The notes beneath the pieces are model-generated. The model made no database searches and was not told where the DNA came from. It saw only the letters and a list, made by a program, of their open reading frames with translations. From CAWAHD01 sp963781785 (GTDB lineage Bacteria > Planctomycetota > Planctomycetia > Isosphaerales > Isosphaeraceae), in NCBI GenBank assembly GCA_963781785.1, contig CAWAHD010000003.1, forward strand, positions 372,001 to 436,000: a stretch of DNA of 64,000 bases, written 5' to 3'. Of the stretch, positions 27,883 through 36,130 are shown one piece after another; the first letter of the stretch is position 1, and each line of letters begins with the position of its first letter. The translations under genes were made by a program, and so were the position numbers.

Positions 27883-30800
27883 CTATGACCTCCCCGTTTT
27901 TTCGAGAAGCGCGGCGACCTCGGACCATAGTGCTCGCCACTCCCTCCGTTCCGACTCAGGCAGTTTGGCCAGTTCCTTTTCGTCGCGGACGGAGTCCAGG
28001 TCAAGGTCGGCTTTCCAATGCTGGAGGGTGTTGATCACGAGTTCCTTGGCCTTGGGCTCGTCGCTTTCCGCTTGTTTGGCCCAGTAGGCCAGGTCTGCCT
28101 TGAGCCAGAGAAGGGCCTGATGACGCCAGCGGACCCGGGCCTGGTCCCCCAGGGGTGGGCTTTCAACTCCCTTGCCAGCGGCCGCCTGCGCAGCGGAACT
28201 AGCGGCGTCGTAGCGGTTCTGAGCCTTCATGTCGTCGGCCAGCTTGGAATCGGCCGCGAAACCGGCGGACCAGATCGCCGCCGACGCGGCGAAAAAGCGG
28301 CGCTCAGCGTAGTCCGCCGGTAAATCACTCCACCGTAACGGCGATTCTAAACTAAGAAAGTACCTTGGAATCGAGACACTCGTTTTCGCGAGCTGAACGT
28401 ACTGGGCCGTCGCGAGGTCGATCGCCCGGCCGATTTTCCCGTCGTTGCGAGCCTGCTCGCGGACGCGCCCGAGGGCCGCGATCGCATCCTCGGGTCGTTG
28501 CGCCATGAGAATGGCCCGGAGAAGTCGGAACGACCGGATCCTATAGAGGCGGTCGCGCGGGATCGCCTCTCGGATTGCGGCAATTGCTCCCATCACCTCC
28601 CCTGTTTCGGCAAGGGTCATGCCGAGAGCGTAACGAGCTTCGATCGACTGTTCAGGGTAGAATCGGATCAGCTCGCGGTATGTGGCGATCGCGCCGGGGA
28701 GATCGCCTGTCAATCTCTTGGCGTTGCCGAGATCGAGGTGCGGAAGCCCACCAAGCCGAATCGCCTCCGAGTATGCCCCAATCGCCCCGGATAAATCGCC
28801 CGATTCGGCCAACGCGTCGCCCAGGCTCCTGTGCAAACCGTAGCTGGGTCCACCAGAATTTGACGACCTGAGATCAAAAGAGAAATCGACGCAGCCGCCG
28901 ATCATTGGAAAGGTTTCCTGCGAGCGATTGTTCTCGAGGCGAATCGCCTCTCTCAACTCGGCTATCTCGCTCCTGTGATCGCCAGAAAGTCCCAGCACGC
29001 CGGCGAGCTGGTTATGATACGAACCCACCGCCGGCGCGATTCTGACCGCTTCACGGTGGGCCGTGATGGCGCCCTGCAAGTCACCTTTTTCAAACAGCAG
29101 TCTGCCGAGTTCAGATCGGCATTCGGCACTCTTGGGATCAATCGCGGCTGTCGCACGGTACGCCGCGATCGCGCCGGGAACGTCATCGATTAACCAGCTA
29201 ACGCGGGCCACTTTCCAGTGGATGAGAGCGTCGTTGGGTTTGCGTCCCATCTGCTCGCGAAATTGGGCGATCATCTGTTCTCTTAAAGAACTTGCCTCGT
29301 TCACTCTGTGACGTTTTTTGAGCAGTTGCCATAGACTGAAAACGTTCAGCAGGTACTCCGGATCGAGTCGGGATAGGTCCCGCAGCAGTGCCTCGGCCTC
29401 ATCGCTCCGTCCTCGCTCTTCGAGGATACGGGCCAGATCCCAGCCCGTCTCTGGCCAGAGGGCGCGGGCCGCCGTGTAGTAGCGGATTGCCTCATCCGGC
29501 TGCGGCGGATTGGCGTTACTTAGCCAGGTTGCTAACTCGAAGTTGATGTACGTGTCGCCAGGATAGCGAACGACGGCCGCCTGGAGAACCGCGCCCGCCC
29601 CTTGTGCGTCTCCGGCCGCCATGAGATTTCGTGCCAGCAACAAGGCCGTCGATGGGCCAAACTCGATGAACTTGGCCTGATTCGCCATCGTGCTCAGGTC
29701 TGGACGGTGCAATTTCAGGTCGGACTGCTTGAGCAAGGCCCGTAACCGGTTGCGCTCGGGGTCAGCGTCTAGCCCCTTGACGAGCGCGAGGAGTCTCTCC
29801 ATTCCAAGGAGTTGTTGTTTTGTCTCGGGCCCGTCCTGGATGAGCTGGCGGCGGAGAATGAGCCAGTGGTCGAGGCTGCCAACCACTTCGCGCACGAACT
29901 GCTCGGGCCGGGACTTGAGCCGAGCGATCGCGTCCTCGACCGGCGTGGTCTCCAGGTCCAACTTGTAACGGTTGAACGCCTGAGCTAACCGGGAATTCAC
30001 GTCCGCCTCACATGGGTCGATTGAAATCTTGGCAACGGACGCCCTGATTTTGTTCAGCTCGTTGATGAGCGACCGGTCGCGCTGGCCTTGTTTCTGATCT
30101 TCCGTGATCTTGGCGCGAAGTACGGTCAGGCGCTGGCCAGGCTCGGAGGCGGCCAGGTCGCCCAGGGAGCCAAGAGCCTGGTCGGCCGCGGCCAGCGCCT
30201 CACGCCAGCGGGCCAGGTCGGCGCCGTCGGCCGCGGCGTGATCTCGGATCGCCTGAATCCGGGCCAGGGTGGCCTCCACACCGGCGAGTCGCGCTTGTCG
30301 AAGTCGAAACAGCCACGCCGCGCCCGAGCCACCGAGGATCACCAAGGCCAGGATTGAAGCCGCCAGCGCAACAGTCAACCGCAAGCGATCGCGCTCGGCA
30401 CGGGCGCGCTTGGTGGCCTCCTCGGCGCGGGCTTTTTCCTCGGCGCGGGCGATCTCGGCCTGGCGAAGCCGCTCCTGTACGCCGGTCTGATACGCGCTGG
30501 CCCGCGCGGCCATCTCGCCGCCGTGGCGCGGGCGGTCCTCGAGCTCGGCGGCAAGACTATCCTTGGCCAGGGCGGTCAGCGCGGGATCGCTACCGCTTCC
30601 TTCCAGCCGATCGAGTGCGTCCTGCAATTCGCCGCGCGACGCTTTGCGCTGGATTTCGCCGGAGGAGCGGCCGATGAAAGCCGGCTGGCCGGTGAGAAGC
30701 TCGCAGAGAATCGAGCCCAGCGCGAAGACGTCGCACCGCTCGTCGAGCCGGTCGACCTCACCACGCGCCTGTTCGGGCGACATGTATGACGGCGTGCCCA

Positions 30801-31680
30801 TCACGCTGCCGGCCCTCGATCGGTCGGAGTCATTTTCCCCGGTGCTGCGTGCCGTGGCGATGACCGTGCCGATCTCTCTCGATTTTCCCGCCGAAGCATC
30901 GTCGGCCGCGCCCCCTTGCGGCAACACCTTCGCCAGACCCCAATCCATCACCTGCACTTCCCCGAAGGACCCGACCATGATGTTTGACGGCTTCAAGTCG
31001 CGGTGGATCACTCCCCGGGCATGGGCATAGGCGATCGTTTGGCAGACCGATTCGAAGATGGAGAGAAATCGAGGTAGGTCGTATTTCGGGTCCGATCGCT
31101 CGTCGAGCAGGCTCGACAACGTGCGGCCCTTGACCAGCTTCATGGCGAAATACGGGCGGTGATCGGCAAAGGTGCCCAGCTCATAGATCGGCACGATGCC
31201 CGGATGTTGCAACTGGCCGCCGATCTGGGCTTCCTCGATAAAGCGGCGGATCAGGTCGGGCTTATCGCGGTGCGACTCCAGCAACACCTTGACAGCGAGG
31301 TCGCGGCCGAGGCCGAGATCACGGCCTTTGAGGACGGCGCCCATCCCACCGTGGGCAATCTCACCGAGCAGTTGGAGCCGCGTGGGACGGTCGCCAATGG
31401 CGGGCATCTCGGCCGAGCCCGGCTGGACCAACGGCCCGAGCCCCTCGCTCAGCTCGGAGTCGCGCAGCAAGACGTGCGGTACGCCGCCGAGGGTCCTGGC
31501 CAGACTGGCCAGCGCGCCTGCTTGATGCGACCCGATCATGAACGGCCCCGTTTCGCCCCACACCGGATCGTCTAGGGCGCCGGCCAAGCCCTCGCGCAGC
31601 AGGCAGACCGGGCATAGCCCGTTCAAGGCCCCGTCCGGCAGCAGATTCCCGCAGCCCTGGCAGCGGCTGTCGGCACACAT
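27883..31680 (-). CDS. Membrane Ser/Thr protein kinase with TPR repeats
   Basis: 1,265 residues. The N-terminus has a zinc ribbon with Cys7, Cys10, Cys23 and Cys26. A kinase domain follows (about residues 105-385) with LAVKVLLESHRD (VAIK lysine), VIHRDLKPSNIMV and VMDWGLAKV, so all catalytic residues are present though DFG is DWG. After a charged coiled coil (ARAEEKARAEEATKRARAE) there is one membrane helix (TVALAASILALVILGGSGAAW, near residue 433-455) and then a long C-terminal region with several TPRs, such as AIAAYRATAAIDPKSAECRS and AIGAYSEAIRLGG. It should sense something through the TPR side and phosphorylate proteins on Ser or Thr. An ECF sigma gene lies 80 bp upstream on the same strand, a pairing known from planctomycetes. 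Confidence 0.93.
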   Translation of the reverse strand: MCADSRCQGCGNLLPDGALNGLCPVCLLREGLAGALDDPVWGETGPFMIGSHQAGALASLARTLGGVPHVLLRDSELSEGLGPLVQPGSAEMPAIGDRPTRLQLLGEIAHGGMGAVLKGRDLGLGRDLAVKVLLESHRDKPDLIRRFIEEAQIGGQLQHPGIVPIYELGTFADHRPYFAMKLVKGRTLSSLLDERSDPKYDLPRFLSIFESVCQTIAYAHARGVIHRDLKPSNIMVGSFGEVQVMDWGLAKVLPQGGAADDASAGKSREIGTVIATARSTGENDSDRSRAGSVMGTPSYMSPEQARGEVDRLDERCDVFALGSILCELLTGQPAFIGRSSGEIQRKASRGELQDALDRLEGSGSDPALTALAKDSLAAELEDRPRHGGEMAARASAYQTGVQERLRQAEIARAEEKARAEEATKRARAERDRLRLTVALAASILALVILGGSGAAWLFRLRQARLAGVEATLARIQAIRDHAAADGADLARWREALAAADQALGSLGDLAASEPGQRLTVLRAKITEDQKQGQRDRSLINELNKIRASVAKISIDPCEADVNSRLAQAFNRYKLDLETTPVEDAIARLKSRPEQFVREVVGSLDHWLILRRQLIQDGPETKQQLLGMERLLALVKGLDADPERNRLRALLKQSDLKLHRPDLSTMANQAKFIEFGPSTALLLARNLMAAGDAQGAGAVLQAAVVRYPGDTYINFELATWLSNANPPQPDEAIRYYTAARALWPETGWDLARILEERGRSDEAEALLRDLSRLDPEYLLNVFSLWQLLKKRHRVNEASSLREQMIAQFREQMGRKPNDALIHWKVARVSWLIDDVPGAIAAYRATAAIDPKSAECRSELGRLLFEKGDLQGAITAHREAVRIAPAVGSYHNQLAGVLGLSGDHRSEIAELREAIRLENNRSQETFPMIGGCVDFSFDLRSSNSGGPSYGLHRSLGDALAESGDLSGAIGAYSEAIRLGGLPHLDLGNAKRLTGDLPGAIATYRELIRFYPEQSIEARYALGMTLAETGEVMGAIAAIREAIPRDRLYRIRSFRLLRAILMAQRPEDAIAALGRVREQARNDGKIGRAIDLATAQYVQLAKTSVSIPRYFLSLESPLRWSDLPADYAERRFFAASAAIWSAGFAADSKLADDMKAQNRYDAASSAAQAAAGKGVESPPLGDQARVRWRHQALLWLKADLAYWAKQAESDEPKAKELVINTLQHWKADLDLDSVRDEKELAKLPESERREWRALWSEVAALLEKTGRS

Positions 31681-31760
31681 GTTTGATCCTCCCAACAGGT
31701 CGGGATCTGGCTCCTCTACCCATGGAAGAAGAAATACCTGACGAACGTTACAGGAAAATA

Positions 31761-32531
31761 TCAATCGCCGGCCAGCGCGACCAGCAGGCCGGCGATCTCC
31801 TGATCGACCTCGCTCGGGTCGGCCGTCGTGCGGCCGACCTCCTCGCGAAGCAACTCCCGGTAGCGTGCCCGCAGCCGATGAGAGGCAACCCGCACCGCTC
31901 CCTCGCTGATTCCCAATTCCGCGCCGATGGCAGCATGGGACGCGGCCAGGCGGTCCCCTTGCAAAACCGGGCGAAGTCGCGTGAATAACGCGGCCTTACC
32001 GGCCTGAGTCGACTCGGCTTCGAGCCGGCGCAGCACCTGCTCCAGCAACAAGAGTGCCCATTGGCGCTCGAACAAGCGCTCGGGCGTCAGCTCGTGGGCC
32101 GGCTCGCGACCGTAGCGGCCCTCGGCATCCAGCCGATCGATCGACACGATCGTGACGCCTCCGCCGCGCTTCGCGGCCCGGTCGTGGTCGCGGCGATTGG
32201 CCAGGTAATGCTCGCAGGCGGCTCGGAGGAAGGCCCGGAATCGCCCTTTCGACCGGTCGAGGCTCGCCAGGCTGCCCCGTTCCAGGAGATCGGCGAAGAA
32301 GCCCTGAACGATGTCCTCGGCCTCCTCTGGCGAGTGGCCGCGGCGGCGGATAAACGCATAGAGCGGGAACCAGTAATCGCGGCAGAGCCCCTCGAGTGCT
32401 TTGCGCGCCACCGGATCGGCCAGGGTGCCGGCAGCATTCACACGGCTCCAGTGAGTCGTCGGAAATCGGGCCGCCACAGGTGCCTCCCAGATTTCAGTGC
32501 TTGACGAGACGACAGATGGAAACCGGCTCAT
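31761..32531 (-). CDS. ECF-type RNA polymerase sigma factor
   Basis: 256 residues. Region 2 reads LYAFIRRRGHSPEEAEDIVQGFFADLLE followed by FLRAACEHYLANRRDHDRA; region 4 lies near IGAELGISEGAVRVASHRLRARYRELLREEV. This is the planctomycetal group of sigma factors often linked to Ser/Thr kinases. Its start is six bases after the ubiA stop and its stop is 80 bases before the kinase start, so it sits in the middle of a long leftward run of genes. No anti-sigma gene is visible; the neighbouring kinase may modulate it. Confidence 0.9.
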   Translation of the reverse strand: MSRFPSVVSSSTEIWEAPVAARFPTTHWSRVNAAGTLADPVARKALEGLCRDYWFPLYAFIRRRGHSPEEAEDIVQGFFADLLERGSLASLDRSKGRFRAFLRAACEHYLANRRDHDRAAKRGGGVTIVSIDRLDAEGRYGREPAHELTPERLFERQWALLLLEQVLRRLEAESTQAGKAALFTRLRPVLQGDRLAASHAAIGAELGISEGAVRVASHRLRARYRELLREEVGRTTADPSEVDQEIAGLLVALAGD

Positions 32532-32537
32532 CCCGGC

Positions 32538-33410
32538 TCAAACCAAGAGGTCAACCACGGTGACGACCAAGAGCCCCATGCTGATCACTACGTTGACCTG
32601 GAAGAAGGCGATGTTGACCCTGGTCAAATCATCGGGGCGAACCAGCGCGTGCTCGTAGATCAACAAGGCCGCTACCACCACGACGCCTAGGAAGTAAATC
32701 GGCCCCAGTGGATAGACCACTCCCAACCCCACCAGGGGCACGATCATCAAGGTGTGGCACGCAGCCGCGGTCCAGAGCGCGCGGCGAACGCCGAGCAACT
32801 TCGGGACGCTGCGCAGCCCCACCTCACGGTCAAACTCCACGTCCTGGCACGCGTAGATGATATCGAACCCCGCCACCCAGCACAGCACAGCCAGCGCAAG
32901 GAGCACGGGAGGCCATTCCAGATCGCCTCGCAAGGCGATCCAGGCCGCCGCGGGCGCCAGGCTCAGCGAAAGGCCGAGCCAGAAGTGCGTCAGGCTCGTG
33001 AACCGTTTGCTGTAGGAATAGCCCAGGAGCCACAAGAGCACAGGAACAGACAGGTACAGCGGCCAGCGGTTGGGCAGGAACAGGAAGGTCGACGCGATGA
33101 ATCCGAAACCGCAGAGCAGCGTGAAGACCGCGACCGCATAAACGGTGAGCCGGCCTGCTGGCAGATGCCGGCCCACGGTCCGCGGATTGAGCGCATCGTA
33201 GTCACGATCGGCCAGACGGTTGAACGCCATCGCCGTCGACCGCGCCGTGGCCATGCAGAGCAAGATTCCCACCCAGTCCTGAATTCGACCGTACCAGCCG
33301 TCCCGATCATGAGCTGCAAGCGCCGCGCCGAAGAGCGCAAACGGGAGGGCAAACAACGTGTGACTGAACTTGACCAGGTCGAGATATTCGCGGACCCGGA
33401 CGATGCTCAT
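32538..33410 (-). CDS. ubiA: UbiA-family prenyltransferase, probably for menaquinone (MqnP-like)
   Basis: 290 residues with seven to nine membrane helices. The two Asp-rich prenyl-diphosphate and Mg2+ sites are NRLADRDYDALNPRT and DVEFDREVG. The family attaches a polyprenyl chain to an aromatic acid. In this setting (ubiE, ubiX, mqnE) it is most likely the step called MqnP in the futalosine pathway. Its ATG overlaps the SDR stop by four bases, so the two are translationally coupled. An earlier in-frame start at 33590 reads through the SDR and is rejected. Confidence 0.9.
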   Translation of the reverse strand: MSIVRVREYLDLVKFSHTLFALPFALFGAALAAHDRDGWYGRIQDWVGILLCMATARSTAMAFNRLADRDYDALNPRTVGRHLPAGRLTVYAVAVFTLLCGFGFIASTFLFLPNRWPLYLSVPVLLWLLGYSYSKRFTSLTHFWLGLSLSLAPAAAWIALRGDLEWPPVLLALAVLCWVAGFDIIYACQDVEFDREVGLRSVPKLLGVRRALWTAAACHTLMIVPLVGLGVVYPLGPIYFLGVVVVAALLIYEHALVRPDDLTRVNIAFFQVNVVISMGLLVVTVVDLLV

Positions 33411-34264
33411 GGTGCTTCCTTCGACATCGCCACGACGAGCCGATCTCCGAGCGGCGGACAGACTCGCGTGGCCATACCCAAGATCCGGAATGGCCAGACA
33501 AATCGTTTGGGGACGGAGAGCCGTCGCCGGGGGCGATCGAGCAGACCGGCGATACGGCGGGCGATTTCCTGGACGCTCGCGCTCATCCACGGAGCGGCGT
33601 TGTCCAGGATCGGATGCGTGTGCTCGCCAGCAGCCACCCGAGCGGTCAGCGCGTCCATGAACTCTGTCTTGATCGGACCGGGCTCAACCAGGCAGACCTT
33701 CACCCCTTTCGTGTGCAGCTCGCGGCGCAACGCGTCGTTCCAGTAGGCCAGGCCGGCCTTGGTCGCGCCGTAGGCTCCGAGGGCCGAGTTAGCAACACAG
33801 GTAATGGCCGAGCCGATGTTGATGATCATCCCCTTGCGCTCGATCAACGAGGGTAAACAAAGTCGGGTCAGCAAGAGCGGGGCTGTGAAGTTGACTGCGA
33901 TCTGCTGGGCGACGAGCCCGGGTAAGGCATCCGCAAACAGCGTCGGCAGGCCGAAGCCCGCGTTATTGAATAGCACATCGACGCCGCCGAATTGGCTCGT
34001 CGCGCTTCTGACCAGGCGCTCGGGCGTGTCGGGATCGGCAAGGTCGGCGGCGATCGTGAGGATCTCCAGGCCCGCCTGGGACGCCTTCAGCTCCGCGGCA
34101 AGCTCATCCAGACGGTCGCCACGACGGGCGGTCAAAACCATTGCATTCGACTTCCTCCGGCGCGCCAGCTCCCGAGCCAGAGCTTCGCCGAGCCCGCCCG
34201 AGGCCCCGGTGATCAGGATCACCGGGCGAGCTTCCGACGCGGACGCCGCGCCGCCGTGAGGCAT
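33407..34264 (-). CDS. Short-chain dehydrogenase/reductase
   Basis: 285 residues. Landmarks are ILITGASGGLGEALAREL (dinucleotide-binding TGxxxGxG), DVLFNNAGFG (NNAG), INIGSAITC and the catalytic YGATKAG (YxxxK). The start at 34264 places this motif right after a short tail; the longer frame to 34396 runs into a repeat region. The substrate cannot be read from sequence. It lies between ubiX and ubiA in the menaquinone run and overlaps ubiA by four bases, so a role in quinone or lipid redox steps is possible but not shown. Confidence 0.9.
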   Translation of the reverse strand: MPHGGAASASEARPVILITGASGGLGEALARELARRRKSNAMVLTARRGDRLDELAAELKASQAGLEILTIAADLADPDTPERLVRSATSQFGGVDVLFNNAGFGLPTLFADALPGLVAQQIAVNFTAPLLLTRLCLPSLIERKGMIINIGSAITCVANSALGAYGATKAGLAYWNDALRRELHTKGVKVCLVEPGPIKTEFMDALTARVAAGEHTHPILDNAAPWMSASVQEIARRIAGLLDRPRRRLSVPKRFVWPFRILGMATRVCPPLGDRLVVAMSKEAP

Positions 34265-34280
34265 CAGATCGGGCTCCCTG

Positions 34281-34345
34281 GAATCCGAAATCCGCAACGG
34301 ACGCGCGAAATCCGCAACGAATCCAACATCCCAAATCGACAATCC
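34281..34345. repeat. Dispersed short repeat between SDR and ubiX genes
   Basis: Two copies of CGAAATCCGCAACG (34286-34299 and 34306-34319) are followed by ATCCCAAATCGACAATCC (34328-34345). The latter 18 bases recur exactly at 58777-58794, where related units are tandem. Such small A-rich repeats are common between planctomycete genes. Confidence 0.7.
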
Positions 34346-34349
34346 AGAA

Positions 34350-35042
34350 TCATTGGGCGGGTCCCGGATCGGTTTCGTCGGCGGCGATCGAGGCATCCCA
34401 ATGGGTCTCTTCCAGAGGATCGACTCCGGTTTGCTCTCCCCACGGCGGGATCAAGTTGGCGGGGATGCCAAGCTGGTCGCAAACACGAGCCACGACGAAG
34501 TCGATCAGGTCGCCAAGTTGGCGGGGCCGATGATACCAGCCGGGCATCGCTGGAAGAACCACGGCCCCGGCCTGAGTGACCTTCACCATGTTCTCGAGGT
34601 GGACCAGACTCAGAGGGGTTTCCCGGGGAACCAGCACGAGCTTGCGGCGTTCTTTGAGATGCACGTCGGCGGCCCGGGTGATCAGGTTCTCGGTGTTGCC
34701 CGCCGCAATTGCCCCCAGGGTGCTCATGCTGCATGGGACGATGATCATTCCCGCGGTGGGAAATGATCCACTGGCAATCCCGGCGGTGAAATCGAGGTAG
34801 TGGTGATAGACCAGATGGCCGGACCCGCGGCCGTCAAACGGGGCGGGATCGAACGAGTCGAGGTTGATTTCCAGCCCATTCTCCTCGCGAAGGACCTGGA
34901 CGGCGCTGGGGCTGATCGAGAGATGAACCGTACGTTTCAGGTGGCAGAGGACGTGGAGCAGTCGCACAGCATAGGGTGCGCCACTGGCACCAGTCATGGC
35001 GACAACGAGGTCTTCGGAATGGGAAGGACGCGAGCGAGTCAT
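34350..35042 (-). CDS. ubiX: UbiX flavin prenyltransferase
   Basis: 230 residues. VVAMTGASGAPYAVRLLHVL at the N-terminus, PCSMSTLGAIAAGNTENLITRAADV, and RKLVLVPRETPLSLVHLENM are the UbiX signature segments. UbiX adds dimethylallyl to FMN to make the prenylated flavin needed by UbiD decarboxylases. In the futalosine route a UbiD-like enzyme decarboxylates the prenylated naphthoate; no ubiD is in the window, so it must be elsewhere. Its start overlaps the ubiE stop by four bases. Complete, with a slightly long acidic C-terminal tail. Confidence 0.95.
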   Translation of the reverse strand: MTRSRPSHSEDLVVAMTGASGAPYAVRLLHVLCHLKRTVHLSISPSAVQVLREENGLEINLDSFDPAPFDGRGSGHLVYHHYLDFTAGIASGSFPTAGMIIVPCSMSTLGAIAAGNTENLITRAADVHLKERRKLVLVPRETPLSLVHLENMVKVTQAGAVVLPAMPGWYHRPRQLGDLIDFVVARVCDQLGIPANLIPPWGEQTGVDPLEETHWDASIAADETDPGPAQ

Positions 35043-35857
35043 TCGATCGGCTCCCGCAAGGGCGGCTGGGCCGGCTTGGTCCCGACATAGAGCGTGGCGA
35101 TCCCGCCAGTCAATGGATAATGCCGCAACTCGATGAGACCGCGCGCGGCTAGGAGGTCGAGCATCGCCTGACCGTCGGGAAACTCGAGGACGCTCTGCGG
35201 CAAATAGTCGTACGCACGGTCGTTGTTGGGAGCCAGCGCCTGGCCAATCCGGGGAAGCAGGTGGCGGAAAAACGCCAGATAAAGCCGGCCCAGAATCCGC
35301 CCGCGAGGACGGGAAAACTCGAGGATCGCGACCTTGCCGCCCGGCCGAGCGACGCGGATCATCTCGACCAGGCCTCGGGCCGTATCGCTCACGTTGCGCA
35401 AGCCAAATGCGACGGTGACGACACCAAACGTGTCACTTGGCAACGGCAACCGCTGCGTGTCTCCCTCGACGAGCCTGACGCGTCCGGCGGCGTTCGCCTT
35501 TTGAACCTTGGCGCGGCCAAGCACGAGCATCTCGCGGCAGAAGTCGGTTCCGACGATGGTCGACCTGCCTCCCGCGGCACGGTCATAAGCAAGCGCCAGA
35601 TCGGCTGTGCCGGTGCAGCAATCGAGCACCGGAACACCCGGGACCGGGGCCGCAACGCGCGTTGTGTAGTTTCGCCAGTATCGATCGATGTTCAAGCTGA
35701 GCAAGCGGTTAAGGAAGTCATACCGGGGCGCAATCGATGCGAACATGCGGCGCACACGCCGGTTGGACTTGTCAACCGCCGAGGCCGCTCTAAGGGGTTC
35801 GCCAAGGCCTGTCGGCGGGCCGGCGACGGCGGAATCAACCTGCTTCGTAGCGGGCAT
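35039..35857 (-). CDS. ubiE: UbiE/MenG-type quinone C-methyltransferase
   Basis: 272 residues from MPATKQVDSAVAGPP. Family landmarks are MFASIAPRYDFLNRLLSLNIDRYWR, VLDCCTGTADLALAY (SAM motif I, here with CC for the usual GC), VTVAFGLRNVSD and ALLGLIELRHYPLTGGIATLYVG-like ending. It should add the last methyl group to demethylmenaquinone. It heads the leftward run ubiE-ubiX-SDR-ubiA-sigma-kinase and overlaps ubiX by four bases. A longer frame to 36121 runs through the divergent promoter region and is not used. Confidence 0.92.
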   Translation of the reverse strand: MPATKQVDSAVAGPPTGLGEPLRAASAVDKSNRRVRRMFASIAPRYDFLNRLLSLNIDRYWRNYTTRVAAPVPGVPVLDCCTGTADLALAYDRAAGGRSTIVGTDFCREMLVLGRAKVQKANAAGRVRLVEGDTQRLPLPSDTFGVVTVAFGLRNVSDTARGLVEMIRVARPGGKVAILEFSRPRGRILGRLYLAFFRHLLPRIGQALAPNNDRAYDYLPQSVLEFPDGQAMLDLLAARGLIELRHYPLTGGIATLYVGTKPAQPPLREPIE

Positions 35858-36130
35858 ACAAGGGAACCAAAGGGTCAATGCGAGACAACAACGCGGACGG
35901 ACGCCTCGAACCGGGGTTTGCACCCGCGAATCTCTGTTATTGTGGTCGATCGGGTGGCTTATGGGCAAGGAGCGGACTCTCACGACATCTGTCGGAAATG
36001 CCTGCGAAAGCGATTCCTGGTCCGATTGATCTCGCTCCCGTTGAGAATCTGGGTTAAGAATCATGGTCGTGATTCCCCGAATGAGCCGTGATCGGGAAGA
36101 GCCGCTGCGCGAGACGAGCAAGGACGCTCA
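35858..36130. promoter_or_regulatory. Divergent promoter region between ubiE and the GT39 gene
   Basis: About 270 bp separates the divergent starts of ubiE (minus) and the GT39 gene (plus). It must hold the promoters for both transcription units. I cannot pick out unambiguous -35/-10 pairs. Confidence 0.4.
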
